Of a stretch of DNA of 64,000 bases, positions 37,190 through 45,964 are shown piece after piece (positions within the stretch are counted from its first letter, which is position 1; each line of letters begins with the position of its first letter). The notes beneath the pieces are model-generated. The model was not told the DNA's origin. It made no database searches and saw only the letters and a list, made by a program, of their open reading frames with translations. Both the position numbers and the translations under genes were made by a program. The DNA comes from JADCRZ01 sp037718865 (lineage in GTDB: Bacteria > Bacteroidota > Bacteroidia > Chitinophagales > Chitinophagaceae): positions 620,001 to 684,000 of the forward strand of contig JBBJMP010000001.1 of the NCBI GenBank assembly GCA_037718865.1. The letters run 5' to 3'.

Positions 37190-37879
37190 ATGAAAACGAT
37201 CGGCATTATCGGAGGACTAACCTGGCTTTCTACCATAGATTATTACCGGCTTCTCAACCAGATAGGCAATCAAAGATGCGGTGGTAATGAATATCCCAAT
37301 ATCATTGTATACTCTGTAAATTTTGGTGAGTTTAAGGTCCTTACCGAAACCCAGCGCTGGAATGATATTGCTATTCTCCTATCGGGCATCGCGAAAAAAT
37401 TACAAGACGCCGGCGCAGATTGTCTATTGATAGGCGCCAACACTATGCACCGCGTAGCTGATGAAGTGCAACAGGCTATAACCATTCCCGTCATTCATAT
37501 TGCCGAAGAGACTGCAAAGGTAATCGCCGCTCAGAAACTGAAGAAGTTGGCTTTGCTAGGAACCAGGTACACCATGGTATTTGATTTTTTCAGGAACAAA
37601 CTGGCTTTGCAGGGTATTGATTCAATGATACCTGGTGAAAAGGATATCGGCTACATCAACAACGCGATATATACCGAAATGGGTAAAGGTCTTTTCCTTC
37701 CGGAAACAAAGTCAGGGTTCCTTGAAATTATCGATGGACTGGTACTGCAGGGTGCTGAAGGGATCATACTAGGCTGTACGGAGATTCCCATACTCATCAA
37801 AGCAGAAGATTGTCGTGTTCCTGTTTTTGACACTACGCTTATTCATGCACAGGCGGCCATCGAATTTGCATTGGGATAA
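37190..37879 (+). CDS. Aspartate/glutamate racemase family protein
   Basis: The 229-residue protein begins KTIGIIGGLTWLSTIDYYRL and shows the two racemase half-sites: GANTMHRVADEV (about residues 82-93) and GCTEIPILI (about 185). In aspartate racemases both sites carry a catalytic Cys. Here the second is kept but the first position is Ala (E. coli YgeA has Thr there, as I recall). One base remover is therefore absent, so activity may be altered or limited. It follows DUF1080 by 37 bases, and its stop lies one base from the stop of the convergent KTSC gene. Confidence 0.85.
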   Translation: MKTIGIIGGLTWLSTIDYYRLLNQIGNQRCGGNEYPNIIVYSVNFGEFKVLTETQRWNDIAILLSGIAKKLQDAGADCLLIGANTMHRVADEVQQAITIPVIHIAEETAKVIAAQKLKKLALLGTRYTMVFDFFRNKLALQGIDSMIPGEKDIGYINNAIYTEMGKGLFLPETKSGFLEIIDGLVLQGAEGIILGCTEIPILIKAEDCRVPVFDTTLIHAQAAIEFALG

Positions 37880-37880
37880 T

Positions 37881-38141
37881 CTACAGTTTAATGCAGGCAT
37901 ATTTCTTTATCACCCCATTGAGAAATTCACCCGACGATCTTCCTGAGCGTACTACCTCTTCATACTGATTCCAGACACTTACCGGGACATCGAAATATTG
38001 ATAAACATCCCCGTGATTGTACTCCACCTCAACTATTTCATTTTTTTCCAGGTATTTAATACTTCTGGTGACGGACGATTCCGGCGTGGCCAGGAAATGT
38101 ATGCCTGATGACTTATTATACCAAGGTGATTTCTTTGGCAT
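37881..38141 (-). CDS. KTSC domain protein
   Basis: The 86-residue protein matches the KTSC domain: SSVTRSIKYLEKNEIVEVEY, then YQYFDVPVSVWNQYE, then SSGEFLNGVIKKYACIKL. KTSC domains are small and often fused to or near nucleases and RNA or DNA-binding enzymes, and their function is unclear. It is cytosolic and stands alone, downstream of RmuC (same strand) but separated from it by the 271-bp tandem repeat. Confidence 0.85.
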   Translation of the reverse strand: MPKKSPWYNKSSGIHFLATPESSVTRSIKYLEKNEIVEVEYNHGDVYQYFDVPVSVWNQYEEVVRSGRSSGEFLNGVIKKYACIKL

Positions 38142-38199
38142 TGTTTGGATGACAAAAAAAATTATGCCGTGGACTGGATTTCATTTTCCTTAACCACCC

Positions 38200-38745
38200 G
38201 GTTGCATTAATGCCCCCGGACGGGGGCTACCGTTTTTACTAAGTGATAATAAACAATTCGCATATACTGATCTATTAAGGGTAGCCCCGCCGGGGCAATG
38301 GATAAAGATGATCAAACTCTACAAACGTTTTACCCCTGACCGGGGTAATAAGGCACTGGCAGGAATGATTTAAACATCACCTTATGAATGTTCAAAAGAT
38401 GTATCCTAACGGAAACCTCCCGAAGAGGGCAGGTTTGCACAGCAAACCGCGCTGCCAAAGCCTTGCAAGCGGTTGCATTAATGCCCCCGGACGGGGGCTA
38501 CCGTTTTTACTAAATAATAATAAACAATTCGCATATACTGATCTATTAAGGGTAGCCCCGCCGGGGCAATGGATAAAGATGATCAAACTCTACAAACGTT
38601 TTACCCCTGACCGGGGTAATAAGGCACTGGCAGGAATGATTTAAACATCACCTTATGAATGTTCAAAAGATGTATCCTAACGGAAACCTCCCGAAGAGGG
38701 CAGGTTTTCACAGCAAACCGCGCCTGCCAAAGCCTTGGCGGCGGG
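38200..38745. repeat. Tandem duplication of a 271-bp hairpin-rich unit
   Basis: Copy 1 runs 38200-38470 and copy 2 runs 38471 to about 38745, nearly identical. Each unit contains an inverted repeat pair (GGACGGGGGCTACC-side and GGTAGCCCCGCC-side), a palindrome TTACCCC / GGGGTAA with a 5-base loop, and GGTTTGC / GCAAACC in copy 1. No gene is supported inside. It separates RmuC from KTSC. Possible roles are a terminator, a structured RNA, or a dispersed repeat element that duplicated. Confidence 0.9.
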
Positions 38746-38759
38746 CAAGGCCGGGGTGG

Positions 38760-40004
38760 CTATTCTTCCTCAACATCCTGTAAGATCCTGTCCGGTAACT
38801 GCTTTTGCGCGTTAGCACCCATTCTCTTCAGTTCTTCAACCTTGTTAATGATATTCCCATTACCGGTAGACAATTGGCGGAAAGCTGCTTCATAGGCCTG
38901 GTTTGCTTCGCCGATCTTTTTTCCAACCATCTCCAGATTTTCCACAAAGCCGGCAAACTTGTCGTACAATCTTCCCGCTTTATCCGCTATGTCAATGGCA
39001 TGCCTGTTCTGTTGCTCCACTTTCCACAGGTCTGCAATGATCCTAAGCACGGCAAATAAATTGGTCGGACTTACCAGCAATATTTTTTTATCATAAGCGT
39101 ACTTCCACAACTGCATGTCCGTTTTTACTGCCTCGAAGAAGGCAGGTTCGATGGGGATGAAAAGCAAAACATAATCCAATGCCGATGCAAACCTGGGATA
39201 ATTTTTCCGGCTCAGCCCGTCAATGTGTGCACGGATAGAACGGGCATGTTCCTGCATGCATTTTTTCTGAGACTCCGCCTCGCTGCAAGCCACGAATTGG
39301 TCCCAGGCGATCAGGGAGCATTTCGAGTCGATGATCACTTTGCGCTGGTCAGGATAATAAATGGTAACATCGGGTTGCAGGGCTTTGCCGTTTTCGTCTT
39401 TGATAATATTACCCGTATTGTCCCTGATGTATTCCTGTACGAAATATTCTCTTCCCTTGCTGAGGCCGCTGTTCTCCAGCAAACTTTCCAGGATCATTTC
39501 GCCCCAGTTGCCCTGCATCTTATTGCTTCCCTTCAGGGCCGTAGTAAGGTTGTTGGCTTCAAGGCTGACCTGCTGGCTGGTTTCTATTAAACGCTGCACT
39601 TCTTTACCCAGTGAAAACCTTTCCTTGCTTTCTTTATCATAAGTGTCTATCTCCTTTTTGTGTGTTTCAAGTTTTTCTTCTGCGGCATGGAATTTTGCTT
39701 TAAACATGGCCAGCTGCCCCTGCAGCAATTCGTTTTCTTTCTGATAACGTTTAGACACTGTATACTGGTCATTCAGGAACAGCAATTCGCTTTCAGCTTT
39801 GGTACACCGGCTGATCAGCGATTCTTTTTCAAGATGGCCGTCTTTAATTTCAAGTTGTAAGCGGGCAAGTGCCTGTATTTCCTCCTGAAGCCTGTCATTC
39901 AGCATCTTTAATTTACCGGCGGCAAAGGACCGGTAGAGAAACCAAACGATGATACCTGTAAAAAGGATAGCTGCCACAAAAGCAACGATAATGGGTACTG
40001 TCAT
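38760..40004 (-). CDS. rmuC: DNA recombination protein RmuC
   Basis: The 414-residue protein has one N-terminal membrane helix (PIIVAFVAAILFTGIIVWFL), a long coiled coil (about residues 25-150) and the RmuC nuclease-like domain: GNWGEMILESLLENSGL, PDVTIYYPDQRKVIIDSKCS, and FIPIEPAFFEAV. RmuC limits sequence inversions and acts on DNA at the membrane. Length and domain order are normal for the family. It is followed by the 271-bp tandem repeat. Confidence 0.93.
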   Translation of the reverse strand: MTVPIIVAFVAAILFTGIIVWFLYRSFAAGKLKMLNDRLQEEIQALARLQLEIKDGHLEKESLISRCTKAESELLFLNDQYTVSKRYQKENELLQGQLAMFKAKFHAAEEKLETHKKEIDTYDKESKERFSLGKEVQRLIETSQQVSLEANNLTTALKGSNKMQGNWGEMILESLLENSGLSKGREYFVQEYIRDNTGNIIKDENGKALQPDVTIYYPDQRKVIIDSKCSLIAWDQFVACSEAESQKKCMQEHARSIRAHIDGLSRKNYPRFASALDYVLLFIPIEPAFFEAVKTDMQLWKYAYDKKILLVSPTNLFAVLRIIADLWKVEQQNRHAIDIADKAGRLYDKFAGFVENLEMVGKKIGEANQAYEAAFRQLSTGNGNIINKVEELKRMGANAQKQLPDRILQDVEEE

Positions 40005-40107
40005 AGTAAACGTATAATCCTCAAAAATAAGGATGCAGCCTTAGTCAGCCGCAGATTCAGTAATCTTTTTAAAGACATCTTCTACCCATCTGCGAATCTG
40101 CGGCTAA

Positions 40108-41076
40108 CTACAGTACAGGCTGAAAACGCACTACCTGCAGTGAAAATTCTTTTGATGGTGGCAAAGTAGGATCCGACAATTCATTCATTTTTGAATTAAG
40201 CACATAGATATCATTTTTTTTCATTGCAGCCGTGGTTGGCTGATGGAACCGGTCAGCTGCCTTTGTAGATGCTTTGACTTCAGCAGATGCCCAGTTGTCG
40301 GTGCTTGCAAGCCGGAATATTTTGTGGATACCCTTGTTCTGCACTAGAACCAAAGAACCCTCGCTGTCCCACAACAGGCCGTCTGCACCCGGAAAAAAAG
40401 TTTTTATTTGTATCCTGGTGATCTTCGTCGGATCTTTTATATCTACTTTGTATAAATTTCCATCGGTATTGTGTGCTACAATAAGAAATCCCTTGGGGCT
40501 CCATACTATGCCGTTCAAACCGGTACCTATGCTCTTGAACCACTCGCTTTGGGCAAATACAACGGGCTTCATTTGTGCATCCAATTTATAGATCACGGGT
40601 GAATAACTATCTGTAATATAAATGTTGCCAGCATCGTCAAGGACAAGGTCATTGGCTAAATGTTTTGCTTCATATAGGCCGGCCAGGTTGATGTCATCCA
40701 CTTTTTTTCCTGAAGTCAGGTCAAGACTAATTAGGTGGATAAGTTTTTTAAAGGTTGACGAATCCCTGTACCTGCTGTAGTGCGGGTCACCGGTACACAC
40801 CCATAATTTGTTACGCTTAAGATCCACCTTCATTCCAAAGCTTGACTTCAGGGATGAGTCCACGTAAAATTCCTTATATACACCCTGGGCAGTCACCGTT
40901 CCTATCGTTCCGGTTGTAACGGAAGAAACATAGAATATATCAGACTTCTCATTATAAGCAACCCCTTCAGGATACATATAAGGCGCTTCAAAAGATAAAC
41001 GCTGGGTTTGTGCAACTAGGCCTATTGAATATGACGCTGACGCTATCACTAAAATAATATAATGTATTGTTTTCAT
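40108..41076 (-). CDS. Secreted SMP-30/gluconolactonase-like beta-propeller
   Basis: The 322-residue protein has a signal peptide (residues 1-22) and a six-bladed propeller pattern: APYMYPEGVAYNEKSDIFYV, LANDLVLDDAGNIYITDSYS, GLNGIVWSPKGFLIVAHN and GADGLLWDSEGSLVLVQ. These match the SMP-30/gluconolactonase superfamily, with acidic and Asn residues that bind a divalent metal. It lies six bases after the PQQ-type sugar dehydrogenase gene. A lactonase hydrolysing the dehydrogenase product is an attractive but unproven role. Confidence 0.8.
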   Translation of the reverse strand: MKTIHYIILVIASASYSIGLVAQTQRLSFEAPYMYPEGVAYNEKSDIFYVSSVTTGTIGTVTAQGVYKEFYVDSSLKSSFGMKVDLKRNKLWVCTGDPHYSRYRDSSTFKKLIHLISLDLTSGKKVDDINLAGLYEAKHLANDLVLDDAGNIYITDSYSPVIYKLDAQMKPVVFAQSEWFKSIGTGLNGIVWSPKGFLIVAHNTDGNLYKVDIKDPTKITRIQIKTFFPGADGLLWDSEGSLVLVQNKGIHKIFRLASTDNWASAEVKASTKAADRFHQPTTAAMKKNDIYVLNSKMNELSDPTLPPSKEFSLQVVRFQPVL

Positions 41077-41082
41077 ATTGTC

Positions 41083-42309
41083 TTATTTATCACCTGGGGT
41101 ATTGGTTACCGTTACACTATAAATTACGCCATTGGCATCATCCGAAATGTACACCACACCTTTGTCTGAGATCGCTAACCCGGCCGGCCTGCCAAAGCGG
41201 GACTTTCCATCCTTACTTAAAAAGCCGGATAAAAAATCTTCAACCCCAACCGGGTTGCCGTTTTCAAAACGGAGACGCTGCACTTTATAGCCATCGGGGT
41301 TTTTCTTATTCCACGATCCATGCCAGCAAACTAACGCATCATCCCGGTAATCAGTCGGAAAGCCGGCAGCGTTCGTCATGAATTTCATGCCGATTGGAGC
41401 ACTATGTGCAGGAAAGGTCAGAACGGCGGGTTGGGTTGTTTTGGCGTAGGCTTCTTTGGTTGTCCCCAGCGGGTCTTCCCTGGTCTGGTCTACCTCTTGT
41501 TTACCGTACACCAATGGCCATCCATAATTTCCACCTTCGATGATCTTGTTCAATTCTTCAGGGGGAATGTCATCACCCCGCCAGTCGGTACCATGGTCCA
41601 ATCCCCAAAGCTCCCTGGTCTGCGGGTGCCAGTCAAAGCCTATCGTATTGCGCAGGTTACGGGCGAAAATCTTCCGGTTGCTGCCATCAGCATTAGCCCG
41701 TAAGATCGTAGCATGTTCAGGATTGGTTTCCTTGCAGTCGTTGCAGTCGGATCCTACGGTAATATATAACATACCATCCGGCCCGAAAGCGATGGTGCGG
41801 TTATCATGTTGACTGCCTTCCGGAAGATCCCTGATCAGGGTGTCGAGAGCCCCAACCATACCGTCCGCGCCCAGGCGCCCCCTGGCCAATTTCTTTGCGG
41901 AACAAAGGTAGAGCCAACCCTCATGAATGGTGATGCCATGCACGCCGCCGAATTGAGCAATGACGGTCTTCAGATCGTCAAACTTCCCGTCTCCATTTGT
42001 ATCGGTAAGTTTAAGTACGTCACCTACATCCCGTCTCGTCACATATAGCGCACCGTTAGTCCCCAGCGCTAACATGCGTGGTTTACCAAGGCCGGTAGCA
42101 GAAACTGATACCTTAAAGCCAGACGGCGTTTTTAACCGGCCGACCATGCTTTCCTGAAAATCTTCATGCTGCGGGAACAAAGTGTTAACGGTAGCGGAAG
42201 TTGGACCGGAAGGCGGCAAACCCTTTTGGGCTAAAAGTGAAGTTAAAAAAAAGGAGGTCAGAATCAGGCAAATGCCCTGTTTAAAAAACTGATGAGTCAT
42301 AAATTGCAA
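41083..42309 (-). CDS. PQQ-dependent sugar dehydrogenase-like (GSDH/sorbosone) protein
   Basis: The 408-residue secreted protein (signal peptide ends at about SLLAQ) has the soluble-glucose-dehydrogenase beta-propeller pattern: GLGKPRMLALGTNGALYVTRR, DGKFDDLKTVIAQFGGVHGI, GPDGMLYITVGSDCNDC, RNTIGFDWHPQTRELWGLDHGTD and GRPAGLAISDKGVVYISDD. GVHG and the LDHG-type His are typical PQQ-site residues. It would oxidise aldoses in the periplasm and pass electrons on. The lactonase-like gene follows six bases downstream, consistent with a sugar-oxidation pair. Confidence 0.87.
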   Translation of the reverse strand: MQFMTHQFFKQGICLILTSFFLTSLLAQKGLPPSGPTSATVNTLFPQHEDFQESMVGRLKTPSGFKVSVSATGLGKPRMLALGTNGALYVTRRDVGDVLKLTDTNGDGKFDDLKTVIAQFGGVHGITIHEGWLYLCSAKKLARGRLGADGMVGALDTLIRDLPEGSQHDNRTIAFGPDGMLYITVGSDCNDCKETNPEHATILRANADGSNRKIFARNLRNTIGFDWHPQTRELWGLDHGTDWRGDDIPPEELNKIIEGGNYGWPLVYGKQEVDQTREDPLGTTKEAYAKTTQPAVLTFPAHSAPIGMKFMTNAAGFPTDYRDDALVCWHGSWNKKNPDGYKVQRLRFENGNPVGVEDFLSGFLSKDGKSRFGRPAGLAISDKGVVYISDDANGVIYSVTVTNTPGDK

Positions 42310-42423
42310 TTATAGTTGTTGCTTATACTGCTGGCCGACCAAGCCGGGCCATTATTGAGACCCGGTATTCATGGAGAGGCTGAAACGTTAAAAGGCCGGT
42401 CTCCTAAGTGGCCCGACCTTCTA

Positions 42424-42606
42424 TTACAAATGCCTTCTAAATCGTTTGGTTTTTACTGGATAAAGCACATCATAAGCCGTCTCGTAACCTGCATCAGATA
42501 TGGTTATCCGCCTTTTTTCCACCTTGGTTTTTCTAACCTGGTAAATGATCACACTTATTGCAAGTGTTGAGACAATGCCGAAAGCAAGCTTATACGTTTT
42601 CATCAC
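42424..42606 (-). CDS. Small 60-residue membrane protein, unknown
   Basis: The protein has one predicted membrane helix (LAFGIVSTLAISVIIYQV), a basic stretch (RKTKVEKRR) and a C-terminus rich in Tyr, Lys and Arg. It starts two bases before the upstream junction with the LigD terminator region and is on the same strand as LigD. The clean start and membrane pattern suggest a real gene. I know of no function. Confidence 0.5.
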   Translation of the reverse strand: MMKTYKLAFGIVSTLAISVIIYQVRKTKVEKRRITISDAGYETAYDVLYPVKTKRFRRHL

Positions 42607-42660
42607 TAAGATTGTTACAACAATATAATAATAAAAAGGCCATTTGGTTCAGATCTTACT

Positions 42661-44691
42661 TTAAAAAAATACGGTTTTTATCTTCTCCAATGCCCTTTCG
42701 AGGTTGATCCCTTCTTCAAGAACACCAGCGAATATATCCCCTTGTTCTTTTAACCTGCCCAGGGTATTGTGGATATTGAAGTCGCTGATCCGGAGACCTT
42801 TTTTTACTTCTTCCCAATGCAGCGGTGTTGAAACGGGTGCAAAGGCCTTCGGCCGGAGTGAGTAAGCCGCTGCCACCGTAGCCTGCGGACGATTCTGTAA
42901 AAAATCAAGATACATCTTTCCCTTTCTTTTTGTAGTCAGGCGTTCGATACTGGTATATGCCGGGATCTGTGCGTTCACCAGTTTTACGATCACGCGGCCG
43001 AATTCTTTTGAATCTTCGTAGGTATACTTTGCTCCCAAAGGAATATAAATATGCAGCCCCGTAGACCCTGAGGTTTTACAATAACAAGGCACTTCGGCCG
43101 CATCAAGCAACTGTTTGGTAACATTAGCGGCTTCAATCACCTGGTCAAAAGTGTTTTTATCAGGGTCAAGGTCAATAATACACCAGTCCGGATGATCAGG
43201 TTTTTCTTTCCGGCTATGCCAGGGATTCATTTCTATACATCCCATGGAGGCAATAAACATCAAGCTGGCTTCATTAGTGCAAACCAGGAAATTCTTGTCC
43301 CGGCCATCGCGTTCACTGTGATATGGAAATGTATCTATCCAGGCAGGTACCTTACCCGTTACGTTCTTCTGGTAAAAACTTATTCCTTCTATACCGTGAG
43401 GATGCCGGTTAAGCGACTGAGGCCTGTCTGTCATATAGGGCAACATATATGGCGCCACCTGGTAATAGTAATTCAGCATATCCCGTTTGGTAACCGGCTT
43501 TCGCCTGGCCGGCCAGTATATTTTGCTGAGGTTTTTAAATTTCAGATCATGACCTCCAATATTCCTTACCTGGGTTTCGTCGCGGGGGTTTAATAAAGAC
43601 CTTCTTTCTTTCCTGCCCGGTAAACTAAGCAGCTTTTTTCCAACAAGGATGTTTTCTTCATTAACCAGCCCGGCAATAGATACCGGCTGTTCCATAATTA
43701 CTTCCTGTGCATTTTTATCCTCCCTCAATCCTTTGAAAGATGGGTGACGGATGGCGCCTCCTTTTGTCTGTTCCCGATAGCTGATTTCGGCTACCAGTTC
43801 AGGTTTTACCCAGGTAACCTCAGCCTTTGGCGGATCTGGACGGAACCGGGATGGTTTATTATAGTCCGGCACCTGGCTGGACGGGCATTCCGTAACGATC
43901 AACGGCTTTAGTTTCTCAAGTATTTCGGTTTGCACCCGGTTATTAAACCCTGTGCCCACAGGAGTAACAAACCGGAATTTATCCTGATCAAATACGCCCA
44001 TTAAAAGAGCACTGAATTGCTTGGAGGTATTTTCGTTTCGCGTATAACCACCGATGACCATTTCCTGCCGCTTTTCCGTCTTGATCTTCAACCACTCTTT
44101 CGAACGAAGGTCGGGCGTGTACAAGCTATCCGCTTTTTTTGCCATGATGCCTTCTAGTCCCATTTTGTCGGCCAGCTCAAAAAATTCTTTGCCGGTGGCA
44201 TCATAATTTTTACTCAGTTTAATAAGTCCCTCTCCGGGAATAACAGATTCAAGAATCTTCTTTCGCTCGGTAAAAGTGAGGCCCATCAGATTTCTTCCAT
44301 TCAACCATAAAATGTCAAAAAGGTAATAGGCAAGGTGCCCATCGGCTTCGCTACGCCAGTTTTGAAGATCCCCGAAATCTGCTGCGCCTTTTTCGTTCTG
44401 TACAATTATTTCGCCATCAACTACTGCATTAATTTGCCATAACTTCAGCGCTTCGTGAATAGAGTAATACTTTTCGTTGAATGATTTGTTGTTCCTGGAG
44501 CGGATATCTACGGAGCCTTTATTCAGGTATGCCAAGGCACGGTAACCATCCCATTTTATTTCGTAAATCCAGCCGGGTTCGTCAATGGGTTGGTCAACCA
44601 GGGTGGCCAGCATGGGTTTTATATCCGTTGGAAATCCTGATTTTTTGCCTTTGCCAGAAGGCTCGGGTTCTGTTGATGGGATCGTTTCCAT
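42661..44691 (-). CDS. ligD: DNA ligase D (ligase plus polymerase domains)
   Basis: The 676-residue protein begins with an ATP-dependent ligase domain: catalytic Lys46 in YEIKWDGYRA, DGEIIV, LEGIMAKKADSLY and an OB-fold with LVAEISYREQTKGG. After it comes the LigD polymerase/primase domain: MLPYMTDRPQSLNRHPHG, CIIDLDPDKNTFDQVIEAA, CKTSGSTGLHIYIPL and DFLQNRPQATVAAAYSLRP. The phosphoesterase (3'-end processing) domain is absent, and the order is LIG-POL. It repairs double-strand breaks with Ku, which is not encoded in this window. Confidence 0.93.
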   Translation of the reverse strand: METIPSTEPEPSGKGKKSGFPTDIKPMLATLVDQPIDEPGWIYEIKWDGYRALAYLNKGSVDIRSRNNKSFNEKYYSIHEALKLWQINAVVDGEIIVQNEKGAADFGDLQNWRSEADGHLAYYLFDILWLNGRNLMGLTFTERKKILESVIPGEGLIKLSKNYDATGKEFFELADKMGLEGIMAKKADSLYTPDLRSKEWLKIKTEKRQEMVIGGYTRNENTSKQFSALLMGVFDQDKFRFVTPVGTGFNNRVQTEILEKLKPLIVTECPSSQVPDYNKPSRFRPDPPKAEVTWVKPELVAEISYREQTKGGAIRHPSFKGLREDKNAQEVIMEQPVSIAGLVNEENILVGKKLLSLPGRKERRSLLNPRDETQVRNIGGHDLKFKNLSKIYWPARRKPVTKRDMLNYYYQVAPYMLPYMTDRPQSLNRHPHGIEGISFYQKNVTGKVPAWIDTFPYHSERDGRDKNFLVCTNEASLMFIASMGCIEMNPWHSRKEKPDHPDWCIIDLDPDKNTFDQVIEAANVTKQLLDAAEVPCYCKTSGSTGLHIYIPLGAKYTYEDSKEFGRVIVKLVNAQIPAYTSIERLTTKRKGKMYLDFLQNRPQATVAAAYSLRPKAFAPVSTPLHWEEVKKGLRISDFNIHNTLGRLKEQGDIFAGVLEEGINLERALEKIKTVFF

Positions 44692-45040
44692 ATATTGGGC
44701 ATTTTACTGCGATCGTTAATGTATTATTGAGATACAAACATTCCCCGGCTGCTCAAGCTCCGATTAGGTTATGTATAAATCGTGCCAGATCTCGCATTCT
44801 ATTGCCAAGAAAAACTGTAGCATAAGAATTGAAAGAGTCGGACAGATGATCCGTCTTCTTTTATAAACACCCGGTTTTTGCTCTGCAAAACCTGGCTTTT
44901 CCTTTAAAAGGAAGTGAGCAAAATTGTGAAAATATTGAGAAAAGCCTCAAAGACTATTTGAATTCTATTCCGTTATCTTTGCCCACTTTGTAATCGCCTA
45001 TCCTTAACCAGACTGATTACAGAAATCGCAAATAACTGAT
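44692..45040. other. Divergent intergenic region
   Basis: 349 bases between the LigD start and the PorT-like gene. An imperfect hairpin with arms near 44868 and 44892, then a T-rich tail, is visible; its role is unclear because no plus-strand gene precedes it. A promoter candidate is listed separately. Confidence 0.5.
44974..44981 (+). promoter_or_regulatory. -7 element for the PorT-like gene
   Basis: TATCTTTG fits TAnnTTTG and lies 60 bases before the ATG at 45041. The nearest TTTG upstream (44957) is only 13 bases away, too close for a normal -33 element. Confidence 0.45.
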
Positions 45041-45841
45041 ATGAAGAAATTTTTTGTTCTTTTGAGTGTCTTACTGGCAGGTGCAAGTGTTTACGCTCAG
45101 AGAGATTCAACAACCCCTGTGACCGTATCCCGAGACACTACGTCCCCTGTTATCAGAACCCCTGCAATCACATCCCCCACTCCGAAAAAAAGGGATTGGA
45201 GTAAAGTATCACTGTCCAACCGCTCGAATGATCATTTTATGGTTCAGGTGGGATATGATTCCTGGTTAAACAAACCAGATAGTATTCTGACAAAGGGAAT
45301 TTCGCGAAGCCTGAATATATACTTTATGCTGGACTTTCCCTTCAAAACAAATCCACGCTTTAGCATAGGACTGGGTGCCGGCATGTCAGGAGGCAGCATT
45401 TTCTTTGATAAGACAATCATAGCCATTGCAGGCTCAGGAACCAGATTAAACTTCCGGAATGTTGCCGATACAAACTATTATAAAAAATACAAACTGGCCA
45501 CCACTTATGCGGAAGTTCCCCTAGAGCTCCGCTTTACCGCCAATCCGCAAAATAATGGTAAAAGTTTTAAGGTGGCCATCGGGGGCAAAGTAGGCACCAT
45601 GTTGAATGCACATACCAAGGGAAAGAACCTTCAATCCAAATCCGGCTCTACACTTAATTCATTTACCATCAAAGAAAGCTCCAAGCGCTTCTTTAATTCT
45701 ACAAGGCTCGCTGCGACGGCGAGGGTCGGATATGGCGTGTTCAGCGTATTTGGTGTTTACCAGATCAACAACTTTCTTAAAGAAGGCGCCGGTGCGGATA
45801 TTCGGCCGTATTCCATTGGAATAGCTTTTAGCGGACTTTAA
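45041..45841 (+). CDS. PorT-like outer-membrane beta-barrel protein
   Basis: The 266-residue protein has a signal peptide (residues 1-19, ending VYAQ), a Thr/Pro-rich linker, then eight-strand-barrel segments with alternating hydrophobic residues: HFMVQVGYDSWLNKP, LNIYFMLDFPFKTNPRFSIGLGAG, VPLELRFTANPQN and SIGIAFSGL at the C-terminus. It matches the OMP_b-brl_2/PorT-like families of Bacteroidota. It should sit in the outer membrane. Its job is unknown, and PorT relatives assist type IX secretion. No partner gene is adjacent. Confidence 0.8.
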   Translation: MKKFFVLLSVLLAGASVYAQRDSTTPVTVSRDTTSPVIRTPAITSPTPKKRDWSKVSLSNRSNDHFMVQVGYDSWLNKPDSILTKGISRSLNIYFMLDFPFKTNPRFSIGLGAGMSGGSIFFDKTIIAIAGSGTRLNFRNVADTNYYKKYKLATTYAEVPLELRFTANPQNNGKSFKVAIGGKVGTMLNAHTKGKNLQSKSGSTLNSFTIKESSKRFFNSTRLAATARVGYGVFSVFGVYQINNFLKEGAGADIRPYSIGIAFSGL

Positions 45842-45964
45842 TCAGGCAACCATTTCTCACAGTCCACTTCTGTCATGGCACTCCTGTGGCCAGACTCAAA
45901 ACGACGCACAATCTGACCACAAAAGTGGCCCGACTTCATTACCTTTATTTTAAACTGAACAAAT

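Noticed and set aside
38384..38644. 86-codon frame inside the 271-bp repeat
   Set aside because: It exists only because of the duplication, crosses the hairpins, and the translation has no protein-like pattern.
38200..38745. Possible CRISPR array
   Set aside because: There are only two units, each 271 bp and repeated in full, with no short repeat/unique spacer structure. No cas gene is in the window.
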